The notes under the pieces: model-generated
The model's database searches: none
Seen by the model: only the letters and a program-made list of their open reading frames with translations
What the model was told of the DNA's origin: nothing
NCBI RefSeq assembly: GCF_032362555.1
Contig: NC_083535.1
Coordinates: 12,214,001 to 12,278,000 of the forward strand
DNA length: 64,000 nucleotides
DNA from: Amyelois transitella
Lineage: Eukaryota; Arthropoda; Insecta; Lepidoptera; Pyralidae
Reading direction: 5' to 3'
Part shown: in pieces, positions 22,701 through 32,547 of the stretch
Numbering within the stretch: the first letter of the stretch is position 1
Layout: every line of letters begins with the position of its first letter
Made by a program: the position numbers and the translations under genes

Positions 22701-25677
22701 AAAATCAAACTGGTGAGCGAGTAAAAGTTCTGCGTTCAGATAACGGTCGCGAATACGTTAATAAGGAGATGACGGCTTTTCTGAAGGAGAACGGTATAAT
22801 TCACCAAACAACGATACCGTACACTCCTCAACAGAACGGTATCTCAGAGCGTGCTAACAGGACTATAATCGAGAAAGCTAGATCAATGCTTAAAGACTCC
22901 AAACTACCTTTAGCATATTGGGGTGAAGCTGTCAATACAGCAATATATTTAAAGAATCGTGTTCCTACGCAATCTTTAAATAACAACATTCCAGAAGAAC
23001 TATGGACTAAACGGAAGGTAGATCTTTCTCATCTCAAAGTGTTTGGATGCGTAGCCCATGTTCTCGTGCCTAAAGAAAAGCGTACAAAGCTGGAATCAAA
23101 AACCCAATCATGCATTTTCGTAGGATATTGTGCGGAAAGTAAAGGATATCGCCTTATAAATCCAAAGAATCCGCGCGTTATAATAAGTGCGAGAGATGGT
23201 GTCTTCTTGGAAGACAAAATGTACAACGATGAAGAGTTACCTACTTCACAAGCAGAAGATGTTCTTGTTCCTTTAGTTGACGAGCAACTACCTTTTGTTG
23301 ACCAACATCCAGTTTTAGAGGAAGAACTTCAGCCAGTTAGTTCAGAAACTCCACAGCTGTCATCATCAGAGTACACGGAAGAAATTGTTACTCCTGTAAA
23401 TTCTTCTCCTGAGTCTGATGATCAAGTTCCTGAGTCAATTAGGAGGTATTCTACTCGGTCAAGACGTCCTCCTGAGAGATTCAGTGAAAATTTATATCTG
23501 ACATCTGAAGAAGAACCAGAATGTTATAAGGAAGTTACTGAACACCCATGCAAAGAAAAATGGTTAGAAGCCATGAAGGCTGAATATGATTCTTTGACAA
23601 AACATGGGACATGGATTCTCGTCGACAGGCCTGTTGGTAGAAAAACAACAAAATGCAAATGGGTCTTCAAAATTAAAAAGGACACAAGTGGTAACGTTAC
23701 TAAATACAAAGCAAGGTTAGTTGCTAAAGGCTTTACACAGGTAGCAGGGGTAGATTATGGCGAAACATTTTCTCCTGTAGCCCGATTATCATCAGTTCGT
23801 CTTTTAATAGCTTTTGCTGCACATCATGGACTGAAAGTTGATCACTTAGATGTGGAAACAGCTTTTCTTAATGGTGATCTTGAAGAAGAAATTTATATGG
23901 AGCAACCTGACGGATTCTCCAATAATCCTAAGGAAAAAGTGTGTCTTCTCAAGAAAGCCATTTACGGTCTTAAACAGGCTCCACGACAGTGGAACATAAA
24001 AGTCTGTGAAGCAATGCGTAAAATGTCGCTTACACAAACAGCAAATGAACATTGCCTTTACTACAAGCGTGATGGTAATGATCTCCTTTTGATAGCTGTA
24101 TTTGTTGATGATTTTTTCATTGTAAGTACTAATGATAATCTCAAATATTGTTTTCAAAATGAACTTAAGAAACAATTTATTATAAAAGATCTTGGTAATC
24201 TAAAAGATTGTCTTGGTATGAGAGTTATACAAGAAAAAGGCTCTATAACTTTAGATCAAACCAAATATATTGAAAAGCTTTTAGAAAAATATAATATGAC
24301 TGAAGCAATTTCTGTCGCAACACCACTTGAACCAGGTGTAAAACTAACTTTACCTGAAAAAGAGGAAGAAAAAGTTGAAGTTCCCTTTCAAGAACTTATC
24401 GGCTCTTTAATGTACATTGCCATATGTACGAGACCTGATATAGCTCACTCAGTCTCATACCTTTCCCAGTTCAATGCACATTACGGGGGGGTACACTGGA
24501 AGGCCGCTAAACGTATTCTTCGATATTTGAAAGGTACTAAAAATCTAAAACTTAGTTATAAGAAGACAGACACTTTTTATCCTGTTTGTTATGTAGATGC
24601 AGACTATGGAAACAATCTTGTGGATCGTAGGTCATTTACAGGTTACGTTTTTTTGATGAGTGGAGGTCCTATTTCATGGGAAGCTCGCAAGCAGCGTACA
24701 ATAGCGCTTTCCACAACAGAAGCTGAATATATGGCTCTGGCGGATGCTTGCAAAGAAGCTATTTATCTCAAAACTCTCATAACTGATGTCTTTGCCATCC
24801 ATACTCATCCCATAGTCATTCATACAGACAATCAAAGTTCCATTAAATTAGCTCATAACAACACATATCATGCACGCACAAAACATATCGACATTAAACA
24901 CCACTTTATTCGAGACGCAATATCACGGCATGAGTTCGAACTTAAATTTGTTCCAACCCAATCAATGATTGCCGACATTTTAACCAAACCGTTGCCGAAG
25001 CCTAAACACATAAAATGTTCTAATTCTTTAGGTTTAGGTTAGAGTGTTAATTGTGTTTCTATTATATATTGTTTTGGTGTTATTTTGTTATTGATGTGTG
25101 TACTGTAAAGATTTATTTTTTAAACTTTGATATTGTCTTTAACTATTTTATATATGTTTGTTTAATATACAGGATGTTCGCATTGCGGGGGGGTGTTAAA
25201 CCTTCATGGTTTCAATATCAATAACGAACACCCTGGCCATTGTATATTGTGTCATGTAGATTAAAAATAAGAACTACTGTTTATTCTCTTCTGTCATCTG
25301 CTCTGTCATATCTTATGTGTATTTAAGATTTTATCTAAATAAAATAAACTAACGTACTCACTGCACTCTCTGCTTTCACTTATTCTAATAAGCAGCTTAA
25401 TAGATAGACCCGCAGAAGGATCGGGTTCCATCCTCGTAACATATACGATAAACGGAGCATCGTCTTCGTCGGTATATTTAATGATAGAGTCCGGTTCAAA
25501 ACCCGGACGATGAAAAACAGATTGGATTGAGTCCGATGGGGGAGAAGTTTTTTTTGGTTCCGATTCTATTGCAGATTCGGCAGGTCGCTTAGAAGGGCGA
25601 GGCGTAGAGGATTTCTTCCTGAAAGAAGAACTCGTACCTCCCCAGTCTGGGGGGCCTTCTTCGTCACCCAACTCCAT
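19745..25677 (-). CDS. LINE ORF1, gag-like with three CCHC knuckles, split by copia
   Basis: The nucleic-acid-binding protein of the LINE. It lies in two blocks: 25677-25391 (N-terminal part beginning MELGDEEGPP, acidic and Ser/Pro-rich) and 20894-19745. The second block includes zinc knuckles CRNC…C, CYRC…C and CLFC…C, followed by a low-complexity Ser/Pro tail. Counting one copy of the 5-bp target duplication, the two blocks add to 1437 nt (479 codons). The frame is therefore conserved across the insertion and would encode about 478 residues. The frame stays open upstream of 25677, so an earlier start is possible. As it stands the gene is interrupted by about 4.5 kb and should not give full-length product. 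Confidence 0.85.
20895..20899. repeat. Target-site duplication of copia, left copy
   Basis: AGCAG directly precedes the 5' LTR. The same five bases follow the 3' LTR at 25391-25395. Confidence 0.85.
20900..21096 (+). repeat. Copia 5' LTR
   Basis: 197 bp, beginning TGTTAAACC and ending TTCTAATA. The end is TA rather than the usual CA. Confidence 0.9.
21097..21105 (+). promoter_or_regulatory. Copia primer-binding site
   Basis: GGTTATGGG directly follows the 5' LTR. It is complementary to the anticodon-loop region of initiator tRNA-Met (CCCAUAACC). This is the half-tRNA priming known for Drosophila copia, not priming from the tRNA 3' end. Confidence 0.7.
21140..25042 (+). CDS. Copia Gag-Pol polyprotein (1300 aa)
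   Basis: A single intact frame encodes all copia functions in copia order. A Gag region is followed by a CCHC knuckle (CKYCKKSGHLVSEC, about residue 216) and aspartic protease (IDSGASSHMS, about 277). Integrase follows, with an HHCC zinc site (WHRRLGHL, about 407), a CIPCLQGK motif and catalytic acidic residues in HSDLCGP, RSDNGREY and NGISERANR. Reverse transcriptase comes next (LDVETAFLNGDL, about 900; FVDDFFIVS, about 987). RNase H is last (YVDADYGN, about 1150; STTEAEYMALAD, about 1191). Integrase before reverse transcriptase marks Ty1/copia rather than gypsy. No frameshift or stop is present, so it is probably functional. Confidence 0.95.
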   Translation: MSNVDKNLLNMTAPSSSTTFKKLTGSNFPNWAFSIECMLIDQDLWDVVIKEVDTSDPEVKRKDAKAKAKICLTCDESVYPIIKSAKTAYETFNRLKKAYADSGLTRRLTLMKKLLSNEFNKPGGMQNYVNSSLAIQQELVAIGAGVDDEFLAIILLAGLPERYHSLVMALEHANTKLTTENVVAALLKEDIRTSPAAVPTSTVDAALHSKDKKKKFCKYCKKSGHLVSECRNKSKKNNSATNSSNFISQDCSNYTSKLTLSSCFTNALPTDSQDWYIDSGASSHMSNRKDWFVNMHRHISPIIVANKEQLLSQGKGDVSCQVSDSVSNISDVLYIPGLATNLLSVSNMVKKGFDILFTNNGAQIIQRGGCQVTGNVIATGSYHKGMYRLDTKSSHVFYTPTKESAMLWHRRLGHLNQKSMHILKKKCTGIDYSGLYNKTCIPCLQGKLAKKPFPKKSKSKSSKVLQLIHSDLCGPMSTHSWGGALYLLTFTDDFSRKTFGYLLKSKADVFTKFVEFKHLVENQTGERVKVLRSDNGREYVNKEMTAFLKENGIIHQTTIPYTPQQNGISERANRTIIEKARSMLKDSKLPLAYWGEAVNTAIYLKNRVPTQSLNNNIPEELWTKRKVDLSHLKVFGCVAHVLVPKEKRTKLESKTQSCIFVGYCAESKGYRLINPKNPRVIISARDGVFLEDKMYNDEELPTSQAEDVLVPLVDEQLPFVDQHPVLEEELQPVSSETPQLSSSEYTEEIVTPVNSSPESDDQVPESIRRYSTRSRRPPERFSENLYLTSEEEPECYKEVTEHPCKEKWLEAMKAEYDSLTKHGTWILVDRPVGRKTTKCKWVFKIKKDTSGNVTKYKARLVAKGFTQVAGVDYGETFSPVARLSSVRLLIAFAAHHGLKVDHLDVETAFLNGDLEEEIYMEQPDGFSNNPKEKVCLLKKAIYGLKQAPRQWNIKVCEAMRKMSLTQTANEHCLYYKRDGNDLLLIAVFVDDFFIVSTNDNLKYCFQNELKKQFIIKDLGNLKDCLGMRVIQEKGSITLDQTKYIEKLLEKYNMTEAISVATPLEPGVKLTLPEKEEEKVEVPFQELIGSLMYIAICTRPDIAHSVSYLSQFNAHYGGVHWKAAKRILRYLKGTKNLKLSYKKTDTFYPVCYVDADYGNNLVDRRSFTGYVFLMSGGPISWEARKQRTIALSTTEAEYMALADACKEAIYLKTLITDVFAIHTHPIVIHTDNQSSIKLAHNNTYHARTKHIDIKHHFIRDAISRHEFELKFVPTQSMIADILTKPLPKPKHIKCSNSLGLG
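25187..25193 (+). promoter_or_regulatory. Copia polypurine tract
   Basis: A run of seven G immediately precedes the 3' LTR. This is the expected plus-strand priming site. Confidence 0.65.
25194..25390 (+). repeat. Copia 3' LTR
   Basis: 197 bp, with no difference from the 5' LTR that I could find by reading both. Confidence 0.9.
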
Positions 25678-25849
25678 CACGGAGTGATGGAGTAGGTGCG
25701 AATTACAACTAAATAACTTACTTACCTTATTGTGTTCTGTATCCACAACCGAGTAAAGGATGAAATGGGAAGAGAACAAATAAGGAAAACAATAAATATC
25801 GCGATTTGACGAAAATACGTGTGTCAACCAACGAGATGACTGGCAGAAT

Positions 25850-25861
25850 CAATGCAAGATT
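25850..25861. repeat. Target-site duplication of the LINE, right copy
   Basis: CAATGCAAGATT, identical to 15763-15774. A partial local repeat of the adjoining GCAAGATTAAAA…TTGTTCTATT block follows at about 25890-25916. Confidence 0.85.
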
Positions 25862-26038
25862 AAAAAAAAAAATTGTTCTATTCTATTATGTGCAAGATTA
25901 AAAAAAATTGTTCTATTGACAATCAAATGTCATTGTCAATATTCTAGGAGTTGTAAATTCTTTCTTTTCTTGTTAGCTTGTTTGTACCAAGGTATTTAGC
26001 GGCCATTGATTGTTATTTTGTTACTTTTGTGTCCGAAA

Positions 26039-26898
26039 ATGCCTAAAAACATAACAACTGAAGTGCGTGACATAATATTACGGGTTAAAGAATTTATGGA
26101 CGAGGAAAAACGCATGCAAGTGCCAATAATCCCGCTCAGCAAAGTGTACTTACGTGTTTCAGCAGCTACAGGTCAGTTTATCTAATAAAATGTATTTATT
26201 TAGATTATTTATGCCATAAGTTTAAGATTAAAAGAAGCATTTGATTGTGCTTTTCACTTAGAAACACTAATATTGGAAGAAATCCGTCCCACAAAAGTGC
26301 TTTGGAATTTTAATTTACTTAAAAAAAAAGCTTCCGAGAAAAGATTTTTATTTAGGTATCTAAAACTTAGAATTGGAAGACAAATTTAACAAAGAGGTTT
26401 GACTTATTTCTTACGTATCACAAACGAAACAATTATTATTTAAAAGTAAATTTCTGTAGGTCTTAATTAATACCACTTTTTCTAGGAGTCTCTGAAAGGA
26501 CAGTATTGAATATAGTCAAGGAAGCTCGCCTGGTTGAACAAGGTCTATTGGATCCAGAGTCACTGAAAAAAGGCCCCAAGAAAAGAGTACGAACTAAAGG
26601 CAAAATTGAAGTGGATGAATATGACTTGCAAGTGATCAGACGAAAAATACACGAATTCTACGCATTTAAAAAAGAAGTGCCTACCATAAACAAGTTGCTA
26701 CAAATTCTAAAGGAGGAGATTAATTTCAAAGGTTCTAGAGAGACGTTGCGCAAGATTCTACGGAAAAATGGCTTCCAGTTTAGAAAAACTAAGAATACTA
26801 AAGAGAAAGAAGCTGTCCCTGAACCAACACAGCCTGTGCCTCCGATGGTAGCTCCCTACATTCACTCTATGTTTAGTCACAAAAACATACAATCCTAG
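26039..26898 (+). CDS. Transposase-derived helix-turn-helix protein (two exons, 181 aa)
   Basis: Exon 1 is 26039-26171 (starts MPKNITTEV) and exon 2 is 26486-26898. The intron uses GTCAGT and TTTCTAG, and the phases join across a split glycine codon. The protein has a helix-turn-helix segment (VSERTVLNIVKEARL, about 46-60), a basic linker (KKGPKKRVRTKGK) and a second helix-turn-helix-like segment (SRETLRKILRKNGFQFRK). A Pro-rich tail ends in a stop. Insect Tc1/IS630-like transposases carry this kind of bipartite DNA-binding N-terminus before a DDE domain, but no DDE domain follows here. It may be a domesticated DNA-binding protein or a 3'-truncated relic; the open frame and clean intron favour a live gene. 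The LINE 5' end lies about 190 bp upstream, in the opposite direction. Confidence 0.65.
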
Positions 26899-28819
26899 AC
26901 TTTGTAGTTAAGTGTAATAAGTATAATTTTTCTAAGACTGGAATGTCTGTAGATAACGGTTTAGCATTGAGCCCATCATATCATGTTGGGTAGCCGTTAC
27001 ATGGACAGACGGACATATGCTAGATATCCATAAACTTTGGTTACTAGCTTATAGCTGCTAACTTTTAGGTTATTATTCACATGCAAAGAAAAGTTGGTAT
27101 GTCAGCAATGACTGAATTGTCATCTAAAATAATCCACATTATTTGTGCACTGTATTGTTGAGTATATTTTATAAAGGCTGTCTGCGAACTTATGTCTACC
27201 ATGTCTGTAAACTTTTAGCGTTTATGATAAGAATATATTTTAATTTTATACAATTAACCTCTGAGATACTGAACCCGGGATTCGAGCCTATTTACACCCG
27301 CATCTGCTTTGGGAAATCAATTTTTTGAGTGAGAAAGGAATATTTCCAAACGTATATTAATGCATTTAATACTCAAGATAAAAAAACGTGGCCGGTAGAG
27401 CGAGCACTGAGCAGTTCTTAAGCAGTTGAGGCCAGTGCATGGATCAGTACTTAGGACGCTGAAAAGTTAAGCAGCCAAATGCAAGTTTCTACTTATTTGA
27501 TAAACTTTAGTTATGTCATGTGAAACTATGTTGTTCTTTAAACATTATGAAAATACCATTAAAATTGTTTGTAAAAGGCAACTTACTCACCTGTACACTG
27601 CCAACAGTAAGCAAAACTTTATGGCTAAAGGTGGCCATTATCTTTTGTCTCAAGTCTTAGTAGAAATGTGAACATGTCTCAAGTCTTATAGTTATAGTAT
27701 TTGCTGCGATGACACTATCCAGACTTCAACCCAATAAGAACTTTGGTGAGCATTGCGAGTATAATAATAGCTCTTGATCATTGCAGTTTACCAGTGACCA
27801 AGTGCACCTCTAAAGGACACCTACCTTCTTTAGAACAATCTGCCTGTACTCTGCTATGTCCATTTATCACTGTCTTTAGCGAATTTTCAATATTATTTAA
27901 AATGAAATATATAATTTAAAAACTGTACGTTGGAAATATTGAGTGAAGCAAGTGAGGTCTGCATATCACATGAAGTGAAAAAAAAATATTTTCGTATGTA
28001 TGTTTGTAACCCAATAAGTTTAGACCCACTGGTCTGATTTTGATTAAACCAATAAGGCATGCAAGATCTGTCATCCTAATGTCAGATTAAATTTCTAATT
28101 TTTAAGTCCGTGGGAAAACAAAATCGATTAAGTAGCACACAATTGTGAATATCTCGCGAACTTGTGACCTCACAAATTCGCGGGGAGGGACTAGTTACAG
28201 GTCAGATTGCAGATATTATACACAGATGTCTGAGAAAATCAGGGTGATACATTTGGGAACAGTCAATACTAACTTGCATGTTGAACCATTTTATTAGCAG
28301 TCGGGCTTATCTGTTTCCTGACTGGACTGTAGTGTCTTCCTTACTACTTACATACCTGTGTAAGTTCTGTAAAAAATAGGTATTTACCTATGTAACAGTT
28401 TATAATATTTGATTGTACGAGTATATCGTAACAATAATAGGATACCAATATCAGTAACTGTTCCTTTGAAAGAAATTTCCTTTTTGTATCTAGCCGTAGA
28501 CGTGTCCCTAAGTGTTTTAAAGTGTAAGATTCAAATTCCGAATTTGTGTTTTGAAATGAAATACTCGTAGTAAGTTATCTACGTTATTCCCATACATCAG
28601 GGCTGTGCCTGGGACGTTCGAGTCTCATACTGAGTAAAAAAAATTTGGATTGATTCCTGCTAAAGATATTAGTACGAACGTGTGTATTCAAATCCATAGA
28701 TAATGTATGCAACAATATTTAGGGCCCTGGGCGAGCCTCGTTCCTGCCACGGCTATGATGTATTTTTTAGGTATAATTATAATTTTATTCTGATCTAATA
28801 ATGTAACAATGAATTTTAA

Positions 28820-28940
28820 TCCCTTTTTTAGGCGATAGGCTAGCTATTTTTCAATTCTATCATTATATAGCTGAACTTGGCGCGTTCAGTCTTTTTGGGA
28901 CTGTTGGCTCTGCCTGCCCCGTAAGGGATAAAGAAGTTAT
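28820..28940 (+). repeat. TATG-tailed repeat, degenerate internal fragment
   Basis: Keeps the TTTTTTAGGCGATAGGCTAG block and the GACTGTTGGCTCTG block. Head and tail are missing. Confidence 0.6.
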
Positions 28941-29265
28941 TATATTTATGTACCTATATATCTAATAACAGAAGACCATCAGAATACGGCGCAGTGCTGT
29001 CCTCATTTAAAATAATATTATCTAGTAACTTAATGTAGCACATAATATTTCTTTGTTTTTAATTAAATTATTTATTTCAAATGAGAGCAGAACTGCGCAT
29101 TTGAAAATGATATAAGTCTCAAATCTCATGATTATTTCTATGATCAATTTATACTATATAGCAAGATGCGTGGCAGAAAATATAAAAATAATTATATACA
29201 TAAATTAACTGTGTGTAAATTTAGATTTTTTTTATACTATTGCTTGTTAGACCTATCAAGTATAC

Positions 29266-29640
29266 CGCCAATAGAATTTATGCGCTTTGACAGTTTGTCA
29301 TTTACATGTATTGCACTTTTTTGTAATGCAGAATTTAATCGTAATTTTATGTCAGATTTTGACTAATCTAAGATCAACGTTATCGTAACGCCAATAGAAT
29401 TTACAGCGCTTTATCAAGCGTCATTTTGTATGGGTTGTTTTTTTTTAAGGAGGATTTAATCGTCATTTTAGCTCAGATACAGAATAATCTGAGTTAGATT
29501 AACATGAGCGTAACGTATAACGCCAATAGAATTAGGTAACAGCGGTTTGACATTTGTCATTTAGTATAGAACGATTTTTTGTAAAGGTGGATTTAATTGT
29601 AAATTTTAGGTCAGGTAAGACATAATTTAAAAAAAATACC
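29266..29640. repeat. Three diverged tandem units of about 125 bp
   Basis: Units start at 29266, 29389 and 29521, each with CGCCAATAGAATT. Each continues with a GCGCTTT/GCGGTTT block, a CATTT block and a GGATTTAATCGT-like block. Spacing is 123 and 132 bp. Confidence 0.75.
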
Positions 29641-32041
29641 CTATTGGATAAATATGCTATGACGTTTCGCTATCAAATGATAATGGAAGGCATTTCTTTT
29701 AATGTTTATAAGGAATAAACATAGATTTTATCGGGAATACAGTATTCGTATAAGTATAATGTAGTTAATCAGGGCCGTGGCCGTGTCTTTTTTAAATATT
29801 TTAAGAATTATCTTGATATTTTATATGCGAATACCTTAATTTTGTAAAAAGAAAAAACATTTTTTTTTTTACTGTATCTTCAATCATTGTTTTTAAAATT
29901 GTATACAGTAGTTCGCCAGAATATGTAACAAGTAGCAATAGTTAAAGTTCAAATAGAGAAATGGCAATGAATATTACTTTTGTTTTATTGAAATTTTAAT
30001 TTTTTCACTTTATTTTGTAACGCCCTCCATGAAATTTTATTCGCTGACATGATTTCTTTTAGTATTTGTCCCTCATAGTAATTATTTTGATAAACAAATA
30101 AAGTTAAAAACTAATGTAAAATACTTGTTAAATTATTTAGAGACAGTAAGCCAACGAGGCAATTAAATCATGTCAATGTGTCTTGGTACTTTAATATTTA
30201 ATAAATTGAAGGTAGGGTGCCACAAAACCAATGCAGGCTATTCAGACCAGAGGGGCATTGTTGGTCAGGTCAAAAATCAATTATAAAGGAAAAACCACAC
30301 AAAAACACCATATTTTGAGCTCTTGTCACTAAAATAAAACCAATTACATATTTATGTCACATTTAATTAGAATGAAGGATTTCCAGTATGCCTTATATTG
30401 AGAGTATATTAACTAGAGATAACACAAACTTCACTGTCATTTAAATATTTTTGTTCTTTAATTTGAAATATAACACCAGCATCCGATGCCTGCTTTAATG
30501 CAAGAATGACATTTAAAAAAACAAAAATACCTACCTGTGTTCTTTCACTAATGATACTAACAAAATAATGATAGGATTTTAACATTAAAGTAGTACAATT
30601 ATTACACAAATAATTAGTTTAGACATATATGCGTTAAATTTTCCGAATCCCACATCTCTAAATTTATAAAAGAAAGTTAATGACATATCAACGCTCCGCT
30701 AAAACCGTGGGTCGAGAGACATCTAGAAAGGAATAATCATAATCATCGAGAATTTCCCGAAATTCCCGAGGGAACGGGAATTATAGTAGTTTTTCGTATT
30801 ATGCGGGCGTCCCCATACAGTTGCAAAATAATTGGACAAAAACATTGTTAATTTCAAAGGAAACAATAATAGATTTGTGGGGACAACTGTACGCTACATA
30901 TTTTAACAGGAGATAAGGAAATGAGAATGACGGCATATTCTTCGTTATTCCTAACCTGCGAGGCTACCACGGCACGCGCGACGCTGTTTCTATCGCGCGA
31001 TAAAATTTCGGGTTATTCAGTTTTTATAAAAACGAAAGAGCGACGGTTTTTATCGTGCGATAACAACGGCATCGCGCCACGCTCGCCCCGCTGGACTTAA
31101 AATAGTCCCGAAATTTCGCTTCCGCTCCAATTTCTTTCGCCATACATTCAATGCTTATATGCCTGAACTAACCGTTACATATTTGTAACTACTCACACTT
31201 ATTACATAGGTAAGTACATATTTTATACACGAGACAATTATTTTTTTAAACATCAAGGGTACCTTTTATACTTTAGGATGGACCCGCTAGGCGCGATTTT
31301 TATCCGCTTCGAGTTAATTCAGCGAATTGTATACAATACTTGTGAATATATATACGCCTTTAACAATATGATGGAACATTGTACCTTAATTATCTCACTT
31401 TTGTCTACAAAAAAGTTTCTTAATGCCAAGAATCTTGGTAAATATTTTCTCTCTCAATATACTTAAGTAGTTAACCACCACGGCCATACATTACTAGATA
31501 AGATAGCTTTCCCTTTGACAACTACATTAATACCTAATTAATTTATAAATAAATAAAATCACACAATTACATAAACTATTCTATTCTAAGAAGATTTGTC
31601 ATGAAAAGAAAAAAATATGTTCTTTCCTTTATTATACGCGCGAAATTATATTTTTTGGTTATTGTCAACAGGGTGTTTGACGAAGTTTGAAATTTAATAT
31701 TTCAACACTCGATTCAGAAAATCCAACTTTAATATATTTACGCGTATTATTCTAATACCCATTTTAGATATCTTAATGCTCATCATCAAAGCATCTTACT
31801 TCTTGTAAATGTATGTCCGTGGTTATATTATAAAGATCAATCCCTTTAGTTTCCATTATTGCTGGAAATATCACTATCCGATAATTCTTTTTTTTTACAA
31901 AGCTGAAGCAATTTATATCATAGATCTACCTATTAAATTTATCAAAATTATGTTAGGCCGATCCGCACATTACAGTGCAAATAACTATCGGTGTCTGTGA
32001 AAAGTGAATGCTGTCGGTCGGCTGGCAATACTATCATTTTT

Positions 32042-32121
32042 CACTGACACTGACATGTCACACTTTCATTTTCCACTGACACTGACATGCAACACAATAA
32101 TTTTTCACTGACACTGACATG
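32042..32121. repeat. Three copies of CACTGACACTGACATG
   Basis: The 16-base core occurs at 32042-32057, 32074-32089 and 32106-32121, exactly 32 bp apart, each preceded by a T-rich run. Confidence 0.8.
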
Positions 32122-32412
32122 CCGGCACTGTGAACTGTACGGAACGGTCTTTACATTTCTCATTGTAGGCCAAAAATCCAAGAGTCTGATGCTCCATTTT
32201 TATATTAATTTTACGACCGCGGACAACATAATTTAACAATCAAAAATTAACATTCCCTCCGCGTGGACATACTGTTACCTATATAAACTCATAAAACCTT
32301 TTTTATCATACCGTATATGATAAAACCTCACTGTACAGAGAAAACTAAAATAATAATAATACATATTCAATGTGAAATAACATATAAACATTACCAGATT
32401 GGTTGGTGCAAG

Positions 32413-32547
32413 TACTCGATCAAACGAGTCGAGCAATTTAACGCGAATTTGTATGTGATTAGATCAGCGCCACCTGGTGGTGACGCATGGCACTAATGCA
32501 GTTCCATACAAATTCGCGATTTCTTACTCGATTCGTTTGATCGAGTA
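32413..32547. mobile_element. Fold-back element (MITE-like, 135 bp)
   Basis: The outer arms are built on TACTCGATCAAACGAGTCGAG and its near-complement at 32527-32547. The inner arms CGCGAATTTGTATG (32442-32455) and its exact complement (32505-32518) flank a central CACCTGGTGG palindrome. There is no coding capacity. Confidence 0.7.

Larger units (their letters stand above)
20900..25390 (+). mobile_element. Complete copia-type LTR retrotransposon
   Basis: The element is 4491 bp with two 197-bp LTRs (20900-21096 and 25194-25390) that look identical on direct reading. It has a 5-bp target duplication AGCAG, a primer-binding site, a polypurine tract and one long gag-pol frame. It lies antisense within ORF1 of the LINE. 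Identical LTRs and an intact frame mean the insertion is recent. Confidence 0.93.
15775..25849 (-). mobile_element. Full-length I-like LINE, interrupted by a copia provirus
   Basis: A non-LTR retrotransposon in minus orientation. It has a 5' leader (25849-25678), ORF1, ORF2, a 3' UTR and a GAAA-repeat tail (15775-15793), and an exact 12-bp target duplication on both sides. Without the copia insertion it is about 5.6 kb. ORF2 carries endonuclease, reverse transcriptase and RNase H, the domain set of the I group. Both ORFs are free of internal stops apart from the inserted provirus, so the LINE was young when the copia landed. Confidence 0.85.

Noticed and set aside
30950-31100. GC-rich patch considered as a promoter
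   Set aside because: No start codon with splice donor or transcript-like structure follows. The CGCGCGATAAAA words suggest a decayed repeat.
32042-32121. Possible CRISPR-like array
   Set aside because: Three 16-base cores with 16-base spacers in a eukaryotic genome; no cas genes and spacers too short.
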